From positions 17,910,001-17,974,000 of the forward strand of contig OZ005601.1 of the NCBI GenBank assembly GCA_963930655.1: a stretch of 64,000 bases of DNA, in the 5' to 3' direction. Origin of the DNA: Myrica gale. Taxonomy: Eukaryota; Streptophyta; Magnoliopsida; Fagales; Myricaceae. The position numbers were made by a program, and so were the translations under genes. Under the pieces are notes generated by a model. That model was not told where the DNA came from, searched no databases, and was given only the letters and a program-made list of their open reading frames with translations. Of this stretch, positions 1-14,400 are shown piece after piece (within the stretch, counting starts at the first letter, position 1; every line of letters starts with the position of its first letter).

Positions 1-822
1 GTGATTAATCGGAACTATTATTTATTGATATCTTGTGGTTTAACTCTTCAATTAATCCATTTGCATCATTATCTTTGACATTAAGGTGTGTTACTTTTAA
101 TCTAATTAATATGGAGACTTTAGTTTTTATTGTTTGGTCTATTGCTCTTCATTTAATCTATTTGATTCGTTTCTTCAATATTAAGTTATCAATTTTATAA
201 ACTAACTAATTTGAGGCTTTTTTCAACTATATTTTGTTCAATAACTCTTACATAAATCTATCTGCTTAATTTCGTTATCGCTAAGGTATGTAATTGTTAA
301 ATAAAGTAATTGCGATGATTTTCAATTTAGCTTTTGTCTATATCTTTTCCACTAATCTAATTGCTTCAATTTCTTCAATGTTAAAGTATCTAATTTTAAG
401 CTAAATAATTTGGACAGATTTTCGTTTACATTTTAGTCGATAACTCTGTCATTAATCTATTTGTTTCATTTCTTCATGATTAAGGTATCTAACTGTCATT
501 TGATCTGTTTTAATTCGACAAAACTAAATGCTTCATTTTCTTCAAAATTATGCTATCCATTTTTGAAACTACATAATTTGTAATATTTTTCATTTATATT
601 TTGGACCACAACTCTTGCATTAATGTATTTTTTACAACATTTTATTCATCCTCAAGGTTCCTAATTTTCAAAGTGATTAATCGGAACTATTATTTATTGA
701 TATCTTGTGGTTTAACTCTTCAATTAATCCATTTGCATCATTATCTTTGACATTAAGGTGTGTTACTTTTAATCTAATTAATATGGAGACTTTAGTTTTT
801 ATTGTTTGGTGTATTGCTCTTC

Positions 823-1320
823 ATTTAATCTATTTGATTCGTTTCTTCAATATTAAGTTATCAATTTTATAAACTAACTAATTTGAGGCTTTTTTCAACT
901 ATATTTTGTTCAATAACTCTTACATAAATCTATCTGCTTAATTTCGTTATCGCTAAGGTATGTAATTGTTAAATAAAGTAATTGCGATGATTTTGAATTT
1001 AGCTTTTGTCTATATCTTTTCCACTAATCTAATTGCTTCAATTTCTTCAATGTTAAAGTATCTAATTTTAAATTTAATCTATTTGATTCGTTTCTTCAAT
1101 ATTAAGTTATCAATTTTATAAACTAACTAATTTGAGGCTTTTTTCAACTATATTTTGTTCAATAACTCTTACATAAATCTATCTGCTTAATTTCGTTATC
1201 GCTAAGGTATGTAATTGTTAAATAAAGTAATTGCGATGATTTTGAATTTAGCTTTTGTCTATATCTTTTCCACTAATCTAATTGCTTCAATTTCTTCAAT
1301 GTTAAAGTATCTAATTTTAA
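823..1320 (+). repeat. 249-bp internal tandem duplication, monomer 673
   Basis: Segment 823-1071 (beginning ATTTAATCTATTTGATTCG) is repeated at 1072-1320, after which the normal monomer sequence ACTAAATAATTTGG resumes. The junction joins CTAATTTTAA to ATTTAATCT and shares a short A/T microhomology. Confidence 0.93.
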
Positions 1321-2408
1321 ACTAAATAATTTGGACAGATTTTCGTTTACATTTTAGTCGATAACTCTGTCATTAATCTATTCGCTTCATTTCTTCATGA
1401 TTAAGGTATCTAACTGTCTTTTAATCTGTTATAAATCCACAAAATTAAGTTCTTCATTTTCTTCAAAATTATGCTATCCATTTTTGAAACTACATAATTT
1501 GTAATATTTTTCATTTATATTTTGGTCCACAACTCTTGCATTAATGTATTTACAACATTTTATTCATCCTCAAGGTTCCTAATTTTCAAAGTGATTAATC
1601 GGAACTATTATTTATTGATATCTTGTGGTTTAACTCTTCAATTAATCCATTTGCATCATTATCTTTGACATTAAGGTGTGTTACTTTTAATCCAATTAAT
1701 ATGGAGACTTTAGTTTTTATTGTTTGGTCTATTGCTCTTCATTTAATATATTTGATTCGTTTCTTCAATATTAAGTTATCAATTTTATAAACTAACTAAT
1801 TTGAGGCTTTTTTCAACTATATTTTGTTCAATAACTCTTACATAAATCTATCTGCTTAATTTCGTTATCGCTAAGGTATGTAATTGTTAAATAAAGTAAT
1901 TGCGATGATTTTGAATTTAGCTTTTGTCTATATCTTTTCCACTAATCTAATTGCTTCAATTTCTTCAATGTTAAAGTATCTAATTTTAAACTAAATAATT
2001 TGGACAGATTTTCGTTTACATTTTAGTCGATAACTCTGTCATTAATCTATTTGCTTCATTTCTTCATGATTAAGGTATCTAACTGTCTTTTAATCTGTTA
2101 TAAATCCACAAAATTAAGTTCTTCATTTTCTTCAATATTATGCTATCCATTTTTGAAACTACATAATTTGTAATATTTTTCATTTATATTTTGGTCCGCA
2201 ACTCTTGCATTAATGTATTTACAACATTTTATTCATCCTCAAGGTTCCTAATTTTCAAAGTGATTAATCGGAACTATTATTTATTGATATCTTGTGGTTT
2301 AACTCTTCAATTAATCCATTTGCATCATTATCTTTGACATTAAGGTGTGTTACTTTTAATCCAATTAATATGGAGACTTTAGTTTTATTGTTTGGTTTAT
2401 TGCTCTTC

Positions 2409-2906
2409 ATTTAATCTATTTGATTCGTTTCTTCAATATTAAGTTATCAATTTTATAAACTAACTAATTTGAGGCTTTTTTCAACTATATTTTGTTCAAT
2501 AACTCTTACATAAATCTATCTGCTTAATTTCGTTATCGCTAAGGTATGTAATTGTTAAATAAAGTAATTGCGATGATTTTGAATTTAGCTTTTGTCTATA
2601 TCTTTTCCACTAATCTAATTGCTTCAATTTCTTCAATGTTAAAGTATCTAATTTTAAATTTAATCTATTTGATTCGTTTCTTCAATATTAAGTTATCAAT
2701 TTTATAAACTAACTAATTTGAGGCTTTTTTCAACTATATTTTGTTCAATAACTCTTACATAAATCTATCTGCTTAATTTCGTTATCGCTAAGGTATGTAA
2801 TTGTTAAATAAAGTAATTGCGATGATTTTGAATTTAGCTTTTGTCTATATCTTTTCCACTAATCTAATTGCTTCAATTTCTTCAATGTTAAAGTATCTAA
2901 TTTTAA
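2409..2906 (+). repeat. 249-bp internal tandem duplication, monomer 2260
   Basis: Same duplication and same junction as in the monomer at 673: copies at 2409-2657 and 2658-2906. Confidence 0.92.
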
Positions 2907-3325
2907 ACTAAATAATTTGGACAGATTTTCGTTTACATTTTAGTCGATAACTCTTTCATTAATCTTTTCGCTTCATTTCTTCATGATTAAGGTATCTAAC
3001 TGTCTTTTGATCTGTTGTAAATCCACAAAATTAAGTTCTTCATTTTCTTCAATATTATGATATAAAATTCTTAAACTAATTAATTTGAACTATTTTAATT
3101 TATATTTCGGTCCACAACTCTTGCATTAATGTATTTACAACATTTTATTCATCCTCAAGGTTCCTAATTTTCAAAGTGATTAATCGGAACTATTATTTAT
3201 TTATATCTTGTGGTTTAACTCTTCAATTAATCCATTTGCATCATTATCTTTGACATTAAGGTGTGTTACTTTTAATCTAATTAATATGGAGACTTTAGTT
3301 TTTATTGTTTGGTCTATTGCTCTTC

Positions 3326-3823
3326 ATTTAATCTATTTGATTCGTTTCTTCAATATTAAGTTATCAATTTTATAAACTAACTAATTTGAGGCTTTTTTCA
3401 ACTATATTTTGTTCAATAACTCTTACATAAATCTATCTGCTTAATTTCGTTATCGCTAAGGTATGTAATTGTTAAATATAGTAATTGCGATGATTTTGAA
3501 TTTAGCTTTTGTCTATATCTTTTCCACTAATCTAATTGCTTCAATTTCTTCAATGTTAAAGTATCTAATTTTAAATTTAATCTATTTGATTCGTTTCTTC
3601 AATATTAAGTTATCAATTTTATAAACTAACTAATTTGAGGCTTTTTTCAACTATATTTTGTTCAATAACTCTTACATAAATCTATCTGCTTAATTTCGTT
3701 ATCGCTAAGGTATGTAATTGTTAAATAAAGTAATTGCGATGATTTTGAATTTAGCTTTTGTCTATATCTTTTCCACTAATCTAATTGCTTCAATTTCTTC
3801 AATGTTAAAGTATCTAATTTTAA
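3326..3823 (+). repeat. 249-bp internal tandem duplication, monomer 3176
   Basis: Same duplication and junction again: copies at 3326-3574 and 3575-3823. The first copy carries a private change (AAATATAG in place of AAATAAAG) that its partner lacks. Confidence 0.92.
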
Positions 3824-6097
3824 ACTAAATAATTTGGACAGATTTTCGTTTACATTTTAGTCGATAACTCTTTCATTAATCTTTTCGCTTCATTTCTTCA
3901 TGATTAAGGTATCTAACTGTCTTTTGATCTGTTGTAAATCCACAAAATTAAATTCTTCATTTTCTTCAATATTATGATATAAAATTCTTAAACTAATTAA
4001 TTTGAACTATTTTAATTTATATTTCGGTCCACAACTCTTGCATTAATGTATTTACAACATTTTATTCATCCTCAAGGTTCCTAATTTTCAAAGTGATTAA
4101 TCGGAACTATTATTTATTGATATCTTGTGGTTTAACTCTTCAATTAATCCATTTGCATCATTATCTTTGACATTAAGGTGTGTTACTTTTAATCTAATTA
4201 ATATGGAGACTTTAGTTTTTATTGTTTGGTCTATTGCTCTTCATTTAATCTATTTGATTCGTTTCTTCAATATTAAGTTATCAATTTTATAAACTAACTA
4301 ATTTGAGGCTTTTTTCAACTATATTTTGTTCAATAACTCTTACATAAATCAATCTGCTTAATTTCGTTATCGCTAAGGTATCTAATTGTTAAATAAAGTA
4401 ATTGCGATGATTTTGAATTTAGCTTTTGTCTATATCTTTTCCACTAATCTAATTGCTTCAATTTCTTCAATGTTAAAGTATCTAATTTTAAACTAAATAA
4501 TTTGGACAGATTTTCGTTTACATTTTAGTCGATAACTCTGTCATTAATCTATTTGCTTCATTTCTTCATGATTAAGGTATCTAACTGTCTTTTAATCTGT
4601 TATAAATCCACAAAATTAAGTTCTTCATTTTCTTCAATATTATGCTATCCATTTTTGAAACTACATAATTTGTAATATTTTTCATTTATATTTTGGTCCG
4701 CAACTCTTGCATTAATGTATTTACAACATTTTATTCATCCTCAAGGTTCCTAATTTTCAAAGTGATTAATCGGAACTATTATTTATTGATATCTTGTGGT
4801 TTAACTCTTCAATTAATCCATTTGCATCATTATCTTTGACATTAAGGTGTGTTACTTTTAATCTAATTAATATGGAGACTTTAGTTTTTATTGTTTGGTC
4901 TATTGCTCTTCATTTAATCTATTTGATTCGTTTCTTCAATATTAAGTTATCAATTTTATAAACTAACTAATTTGAGGCTTTTTTCAACTATATTTTGTTC
5001 AATAACTATTACATAAATCTATCTGCTTAATTTCGTTATCGCTAAGGTATCTAATTGTTAAATAAAGTAATTGCGATGATTTTGAATTTAGCTTTTGTCT
5101 ATATCTTTTCCACTAATCTAATTGCTTCAATTTCTTCAATGTTAAAGTATCTAATTTTAAACTAAATAATTTGGACAGATTTTCGTTTACATTTTAGTCG
5201 ATAACTCTTTCATTAATCTTTTCGCTTCATTTCTTCATGATTAAGGTATCTAACTGTCTTTTGATCTGTTGTAAATCCACAAAATTAAGTTCTTCATTTT
5301 CTTCAATATTATGCTATACAATTTTTAAACTAATTAATTTGAACTATTTTAATTTATATTTCGGTCCACAACTCCTGCATTAATGTATTTACAACATTTT
5401 AGTCATCCTCAAGGGTCCTAATTTTCAAAGTGATTAATCGGAACTATTATTTATTGATATCTTGTGGTTTAACTCTTCAATTAATCCATTTCCATCATTA
5501 TCTTTGACATTAAGGTGTGTTACTTTTAATCTAATTAATATGGAGACTTTAGTTTTTATTGTTTGGTCTATTGCTCTTCATTTAATCTATTTGATTCGTT
5601 TCTTCAATATTAAGTTATCAATTTTATAAACTAACTAATTTGAGGCTTTTTTCAACTATATTTTGTTCAATAACTCTTACATAAATCTATCTGCTTAATT
5701 TCGTTATCGCTAAGGTATGTAATTGTTAAATAAAGTAATTGCGATGATTTTGAATTTAGCTTTTGTCTATATCTTTTCCACTAATCTAATTGCTTCAATT
5801 TCTTCAATGTTAAAGTATCTAATTTTAAACTAAATAATTTGGACAGATTTTCGTTTACATTTTAGTCGATAACTCTTTCATTAATCTTTTCGCTTCATTT
5901 CTTCATGATTAAGGTATCTAACTGTCTTTTGATCTGTTGTAAATCCACAAAATTAAGTTCTTCATTTTCTTCAATATTATGCTATACAATTTTTAAACTA
6001 ATTAATTTGAACTATTTTAATTTATATTTCGGTCCACAACTCCTGCATTAATGTATTTACAACATTTTATTCATCCTCAAGGGTCCTAATTTTCAAA

Positions 6098-9000
6098 GTG
6101 ATTAATCGGAACTATTATTTATTGATATCTTGTGGTTTAACTCTTCAATTAATCCATTTGCATCATTATCTTTGACATTAAGGTGTGTTACTTTTAATCT
6201 AATTAATATGGAGACTTTAGTTTTTATTGTTTGGTCTATTGCTCTTCATTTAATCTATTTGATTCGTTTCTTCAATATTAAGTTATCAATTTTATAAACT
6301 AACTAATTTGAGGCTTTTTTCAACTATATTTTGTTCAATAACTCTTACATAAATCTATCTGCTTAATTTCGTTATCGCTAAGGTATGTAATTGTTAAATA
6401 AAGTAATTGCGATGATTTTCAATTTAGCTTTTGTCTATATCTTTTCCACTAATCTAATTGTTTCAATTTCTTCAATGTTAAAGTATCTAATTTTAAGCTA
6501 AATAATTTGGACAGATTTTCGTTTACATTTTAGTCGATAACTCTGTCATTAATCTATTTGTTTCATTTCTTCATGATTAAGGTATCTAACTGTCATTTGA
6601 TCTGTTTTAATTCGACAAAACTAAATGCTTCATTTTCTTCAAAATTATGCTATCCATTTTTGAAACTACATAATTTGTAATATTTTTCATTTATATTTTG
6701 GTCCACAACTCTTGCATTAATGTATTTACAACATTTTATTCATCCTCAAGGTTCCTAATTTTCAAAGTGATTAATCGGAACTATTATTTATTGATATCTT
6801 GTGGTTTAACTCTTCAATTAATCCATTTCCATCATTATCTTTGACATTAAGGTGTGTTACTTTTAATCTAATTAATATGGAGACTTTAGTTTTTATTGTT
6901 TGGTCTATTGCTCTTCATTTAATCTATTTGATTCGTTTCTTCAATATTAAGTTATCAATTTTATAAACTAACTAATTTGAGGCTTTTTTCAACTATATTT
7001 TGTTCAATAACTCTTACATAAATCTATCTGCTTAATTTCGTTATCGCTAAGGTATGTAATTGTTAAATAAAGTAATTGCGATGATTTTCAATTTAGCTTT
7101 TGTCTATATCTTTTCCACTAATCTAATTGCTTCAATTTCTTCAATGTTAAAGTATCTAATTTTAAACTAAATAATTTGGACAGATTTTCGTTTACATTTT
7201 AGTCGATAACTCTTTCATTAATCTTTTCGCTTCATTTCTTCATGATTAAGGTATCTAACTGTCTTTTGATCTGTTGTAAATCCACAAAATTAAGTTCTTC
7301 ATTTTCTTCAATATTATGCTATACAATTTTTAAACTAATTAATTTGAACTATTTTAATTTATATTTCGGTCCACAACTCCTGCATTAATGTATTTACAAC
7401 ATTTTATTCATCCTCAAGGGTCCTAATTTTCAAAGTGATTAATCGGAACTATTATTTATTGATATCTTGTGGTTTAACTCTTCAATTAATCCATTTGCAT
7501 CATTATCTTTGACATTAAGGTGTGTTACTTTTAATCTAATTAATATGGAGACTTTAGTTTTTATTGTTTGGTCTATTGCTCTTCATTTAATCTATTTGAT
7601 TCGTTTCTTCAATATTAAGTTATCAATTTTATAAACTAACTAATTTGAGGCTTTTTTCAACTATATTTTGTTCAATAACTCTTACATAAATCTATCTGCT
7701 TAATTTCGTTATCGCTAAGGTATGTAATTGTTAAATAAAGTAATTGCGATGATTTTGAATTTAGCTTTTGTCTATATCTTTTCCACTAATCTAATTGCTT
7801 CAATTTCTTCAATGTTAAAGTATCTAATTTTAAACTAAATAATTTGGACAGATTTTCGTTTACATTTTAGTCGATAACACTTTCATTAATCTTTTCGCTT
7901 CATTTCTTCATGATTAAGGTATCTAACTGTCTTTTGATCTGTTATAAATCCACAAAATTAAGTTCTTCATTTTCTTCAATATTATGCTATACAATTTTTA
8001 AACTAATTAATTTGAACTATTTTAATTTATATTTCGGTCCACAACTCCTGCATTAATGTATTTACAACATTTTATTCATCCTCAAGGGTCCTAATTTTCA
8101 AAGTGATTAATCGGAACTATTATTTATTGATATCTTGTGGTTTAACTCTTCAATTAATCCATTTCTATCATTATCTTTGACATTAAGGTGTGTTACTTTT
8201 AATCTAATTAATATGGAGACTTTAGTTTTTATTGTTTGGTCTATTGCTCTTCATTTAATCTATTTGATTCGTTTCTTCAATATTAAGTTATCAATTTTAT
8301 AAACTAACTAATTTGAGGCTTTTTTCAACTATATTTTGTTCAATAACTCTTACATAAATCTATCTGTTTAATTTCGTTATCGCTAAGGTATGTAATTGTT
8401 AAATAAAGTAATTGCGATGATTTTGAATTTAGCTTTTGTCTATATCTTTTCCACTAATCTAATTGCTTCAATTTCTTCAATGTTAAAGTATCTAATTTTA
8501 AACTAAATAATTTGGACAGATTTTCGTTTACATTTTAGTCGATAACTCTTTCATTAATCTTTTCGCTTCATTTCTTCATGATTAAGGTATCTAACTGTCT
8601 TTTGATCTGTTGTAAATCCACAAAATTAAGTTCTTCATTTTCTTCAATATTATGCTATACAATTTTTAAACTAATTAATTTGAACTATTTTAATTTATAT
8701 TTCGGTCCACAACTCCTGCATTAATGTATTTACAACATTTTATTCATCCTCAAGGGTCCTAATTTTCAAAGTGATTAATCGGAACTATTATTTATTGATA
8801 TCTTGTGGTTTAACTCTTCAATTAATCCATTTGCATCATTATCTTTGACATTAAGGTGTGTTACTTTTAATCTAATTAATATGGAGACTTTAGTTTTTAT
8901 TGTTTGGTCTATTGCTCTTCATTTAATCTATTTGATTCGTTTCTTCAATATTAAGTTATCAATTTTATAAACTAACTAATTTGAGGCTTTTTTCAACTAT

Positions 9001-11445
9001 ATTTTGTTCAATAACTCTTACATAAATCTATCTGCTTAATTTCGTTATCGCTAAGGTATGTAATTGTTAAATAAAGTAATTGCGATGATTTTCAATTTAG
9101 CTTTTGTCTATATCTTTTCCACTAATCTAATTGTTTCAATTTCTTCAATGTTAAAGTATCTAATTTTAAGCTAAATAATTTGGACAGATTTTCGTTTACA
9201 TTTTAGTCGATAACTCTGTCATTAATCTATTTGTTTCATTTCTTCATGATTAAGGTATCTAACTGTCATTTGATCTGTTTTAATTCGACAAAACTAAATG
9301 CTTCATTTTCTTCAAAATTATGCTATCCATTTTTGAAACTACATAATTTGTAATATTTTTCATTTATATTTTGGTCCACAACTCTTGCATTAATGTATTT
9401 ACAACATTTTATTCATCCTCAAGGTTCCTAATTTTCAAAGTGATTAATCGGAACTATTATTTATTGATATCTTGTGGTTTAACTCTTCAATTAATCCATT
9501 TGCATCATTATCTTTGACATTAAGGTGTGTTACTTTTAATCTAATTAATATGGAGACTTTAGTTTTTATTGTTTGGTCTATTGCTCTTCATTTAATCTAT
9601 TTGATTCGTTTCTTCAATATTAAGTTATCAATTTTATAAACTAACTAATTTGAGGCTTTTTTCAACTATATTTTGTTCAATAACTCTTACATAAATCTAT
9701 CTGTTTAATTTCGTTATCGCTAAGGTATGTAATTGTTAAATAAAGTAATTGCGATGATTTTGAATTTAGCTTTTGTCTATATCTTTTCCACTAATCTAAT
9801 TGCTTCAATTTCTTCAATGTTAAAGTATCTAATTTTAAACTAAATAATTTGGACAGATTTTCGTTTACATTTTAGTCGATAACTCTTTCATTAATCTTTT
9901 CGCTTCATTTCTTCATGATTAAGGTATCTAACTGTCTTTTGATCTGTTGTAAATCCACAAAATTAAGTTCTTCATTTTCTTCAAAATTATGCTATCCATT
10001 TTTGAAACTACATAATTTGTAATATTTTTCATTTATATTTTGGTCCACAACTCTTGCATTAATGTATTTACAACATTTTATTCATCCTCAAGGTTCCTAA
10101 TTTTCAAAGTGATTAATCGGAACTATTATTTATTGATATCTTGTGGTTTAACTCTTCAATTAATCCATTTGCATCATTATCTTTGACATTAAGGTGTGTT
10201 ACTTTTAATCCAATTAATATGGAGACTTTAGTTTTTATTGTTTGGTCTATTGCTCTTCATTTAATCTATTTGATTCGTTTCTTCAATATTAAGTTATCAA
10301 TTTTATAAACTAACTAATTTGAGGCTTTTTTCAACTATATTTTGTTCAATAACTCTTACATAAATCTATCTGCTTAATTTCGTTATCGCTAAGGTATGTA
10401 ATTGTTAAATAAAGTAATTGCGATGATTTTCAATTTAGCTTTTGTCTATATCTTTTCCACTAATCTAATTGTTTCAATTTCTTCAATGTTAAAGTATCTA
10501 ATTTTAAGCTAAATAATTTGGACAGATTTTCGTTTACATTTTAGTCGATAACTCTGTCATTAATCTATTTGCTTCATTTCTTCATGATTAAGGTATCTAA
10601 CTGTCTTTTAATCTGTTATAAATCCACAAAATTAAGTTCTTCATTTTCTTCAATATTATGCTATCCATTTTTGAAACTACATAATTTGTAATATTTTTCA
10701 TTTATATTTTGGTCCACAACTATTGCATTAATGTATTTACAACATTTTATTCATCCTCAAGGTTCCTAATTTTCAAAGTGATTAATCGGAACTATTATTT
10801 ATTGATATCTTGTGGTTTAACTCTTCAATTAATCCATTTGCATCATTATCTTTGACATTAAGGTGTGTTACTTTTAATCTAATTAATATGGAGACTTTAG
10901 TTTTTATTGTTTGGTCTATTGCTCTTCATTTAATCTATTTGATTCGTTTCTTCAATATTAAGTTATCAATTTTATAAACTAACTAATTTGAGGCTTTTTT
11001 CAACTATATTTTGTTCAATAACTCTTACATAAATCTATCTGCTTAATTTCGTTATCGCTAAGGTATGTAATTGTTAAATAAAGTAATTGCGATGATTTTG
11101 AATTTAGCTTTTGTCTATATCTTTTCCACTAATCTAATTGCTTCAATTTCTTCAATGTTAAAGTATCTAATTTTAAACTAAATAATTTGGACAGATTTTC
11201 GTTTACATTTTAGTCGATAACTCTTTCATTAATCTTTTCACTTCATTTCTTCATGATTAAGGTATCTAACTGTCTTTTGATCTGTTGTAAATCCACAAAA
11301 TTAAGTTCTTCATTTTCTTCAATATTATGCTATACAATTTTTAAACTAATTAATTTGAACTATTTTAATTTATATTTCGGTCCACAACTCCTGCATTAAT
11401 GTATTTACAACATTTTATTCATCCTCAAGGGTCCTAATTTTCAAA
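6098..11445 (+). repeat. Eight-monomer higher-order repeat, copy 1 (5348 bp)
   Basis: Eight monomers start at 6098, 6767, 7435, 8103, 8771, 9440, 10109 and 10778. Each has a private signature in order: (1) GATTTTCAATTT with the GTCATTTGATCTG type, (2) CCATTTCCATC, (3) GATAACACTTTC, (4) CCATTTCTATC, (5) the GTCATTTGATCTG type again, (6) ATCTGTTTAATTTCG, (7) AATCCAATTAATATGG with CAACTATTGCAT, (8) ending AAGGGTCC. The same ordered series repeats in the next 5348 bp. Confidence 0.95.
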
Positions 11446-14400
11446 GTGATTAATCGGAACTATTATTTATTGATATCTTGTGGTTTAACTCTTCAATTAA
11501 TCCATTTGCATCATTATCTTTGACATTAAGGTGTGTTACTTTTAATCTAATTAATATGGAGACTTTAGTTTTTATTGTTTGGTCTATTGCTCTTCATTTA
11601 ATCTATTTGATTCGTTTCTTCAATATTAAGTTATCAATTTTATAAACTAACTAATTTGAGGCTTTTTTCAACTATATTTTGTTCAATAACTCTTACATAA
11701 ATCTATCTGCTTAATTTCGTTATCGCTAAGGTATGTAATTGTTAAATAAAGTAATTGCGATGATTTTCAATTTAGCTTTTGTCTATATCTTTTCCACTAA
11801 TCTAATTGTTTCAATTTCTTCAATGTTAAAGTATCTAATTTTAAGCTAAATAATTTGGACAGATTTTCGTTTACATTTTAGTCGATAACTCTGTCATTAA
11901 TCTATTTGTTTCATTTCTTCATGATTAAGGTATCTAACTGTCATTTGATCTGTTTTAATTCGACAAAACTAAATGCTTCATTTTCTTCAAAATTATGCTA
12001 TCCATTTTTGAAACTACATAATTTGTAATATTTTTCATTTATATTTTGGTCCACAACTCTTGCATTAATGTATTTACAACATTTTATTCATCCTCAAGGT
12101 TCCTAATTTTCAAAGTGATTAATCGGAACTATTATTTATTGATATCTTGTGGTTTAACTCTTCAATTAATCCATTTCCATCATTATCTTTGACATTAAGG
12201 TGTGTTACTTTTAATCTAATTAATATGGAGACTTTAGTTTTTATTGTTTGGTCTATTGCTCTTCATTTAATCTATTTGATTCGTTTCTTCAATATTAAGT
12301 TATCAATTTTATAAACTAACTAATTTGAGGCTTTTTTCAACTATATTTTGTTCAATAACTCTTACATAAATCTATCTGCTTAATTTCGTTATCGCTAAGG
12401 TATGTAATTGTTAAATAAAGTAATTGCGATGATTTTCAATTTAGCTTTTGTCTATATCTTTTCCACTAATCTAATTGCTTCAATTTCTTCAATGTTAAAG
12501 TATCTAATTTTAAACTAAATAATTTGGACAGATTTTCGTTTACATTTTAGTCGATAACTCTTTCATTAATCTTTTCGCTTCATTTCTTCATGATTAAGGT
12601 ATCTAACTGTCTTTTGATCTGTTGTAAATCCACAAAATTAAGTTCTTCATTTTCTTCAATATTATGCTATACAATTTTTAAACTAATTAATTTGAACTAT
12701 TTTAATTTATATTTCGGTCCACAACTCCTGCATTAATGTATTTACAACATTTTATTCATCCTCAAGGGTCCTAATTTTCAAAGTGATTAATCGGAACTAT
12801 TATTTATTGATATCTTGTGGTTTAACTCTTCAATTAATCCATTTGCATCATTATCTTTGACATTAAGGTGTGTTACTTTTAATCTAATTAATATGGAGAC
12901 TTTAGTTTTTATTGTTTGGTCTATTGCTCTTCATTTAATCTATTTGATTCGTTTCTTCAATATTAAGTTATCAATTTTATAAACTAACTAATTTGAGGCT
13001 TTTTTCAACTATATTTTGTTCAATAACTCTTACATAAATCTATCTGCTTAATTTCGTTATCGCTAAGGTATGTAATTGTTAAATAAAGTAATTGCGATGA
13101 TTTTGAATTTAGCTTTTGTCTATATCTTTTCCACTAATCTAATTGCTTCAATTTCTTCAATGTTAAAGTATCTAATTTTAAACTAAATAATTTGGACAGA
13201 TTTTCGTTTACATTTTAGTCGATAACACTTTCATTAATCTTTTCGCTTCATTTCTTCATGATTAAGGTATCTAACTGTCTTTTGATCTGTTATAAATCCA
13301 CAAAATTAAGTTCTTCATTTTCTTCAATATTATGCTATACAATTTTTAAACTAATTAATTTGAACTATTTTAATTTATATTTCGGTCCACAACTCCTGCA
13401 TTAATGTATTTACAACATTTTATTCATCCTCAAGGGTCCTAATTTTCAAAGTGATTAATCGGAACTATTATTTATTGATATCTTGTGGTTTAACTCTTCA
13501 ATTAATCCATTTCTATCATTATCTTTGACATTAAGGTGTGTTACTTTTAATCTAATTAATATGGAGACTTTAGTTTTTATTGTTTGGTCTATTGCTCTTC
13601 ATTTAATCTATTTGATTCGTTTCTTCAATATTAAGTTATCAATTTTATAAACTAACTAATTTGAGGCTTTTTTCAACTATATTTTGTTCAATAACTCTTA
13701 CATAAATCTATCTGTTTAATTTCGTTATCGCTAAGGTATGTAATTGTTAAATAAAGTAATTGCGATGATTTTGAATTTAGCTTTTGTCTATATCTTTTCC
13801 ACTAATCTAATTGCTTCAATTTCTTCAATGTTAAAGTATCTAATTTTAAACTAAATAATTTGGACAGATTTTCGTTTACATTTTAGTCGATAACTCTTTC
13901 ATTAATCTTTTCGCTTCATTTCTTCATGATTAAGGTATCTAACTGTCTTTTGATCTGTTGTAAATCCACAAAATTAAGTTCTTCATTTTCTTCAATATTA
14001 TGCTATACAATTTTTAAACTAATTAATTTGAACTATTTTAATTTATATTTCGGTCCACAACTCCTGCATTAATGTATTTACAACATTTTATTCATCCTCA
14101 AGGGTCCTAATTTTCAAAGTGATTAATCGGAACTATTATTTATTGATATCTTGTGGTTTAACTCTTCAATTAATCCATTTGCATCATTATCTTTGACATT
14201 AAGGTGTGTTACTTTTAATCTAATTAATATGGAGACTTTAGTTTTTATTGTTTGGTCTATTGCTCTTCATTTAATCTATTTGATTCGTTTCTTCAATATT
14301 AAGTTATCAATTTTATAAACTAACTAATTTGAGGCTTTTTTCAACTATATTTTGTTCAATAACTCTTACATAAATCTATCTGCTTAATTTCGTTATCGCT

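Larger units (their letters stand above)
673..4092 (+). repeat. Satellite sub-region with enlarged 916-918-bp monomers
   Basis: Units starting at 673, 2260 and 3176 are 918, 916 and 917 bp long, against 669 bp for the unit between them at 1591. The extra length is a tandem copy of a 249-bp internal segment, listed separately for each unit. The second and third enlarged units are adjacent. The breakpoint is the same in all three, so one duplication arose once and then spread with the array's homogenisation. Confidence 0.93.
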
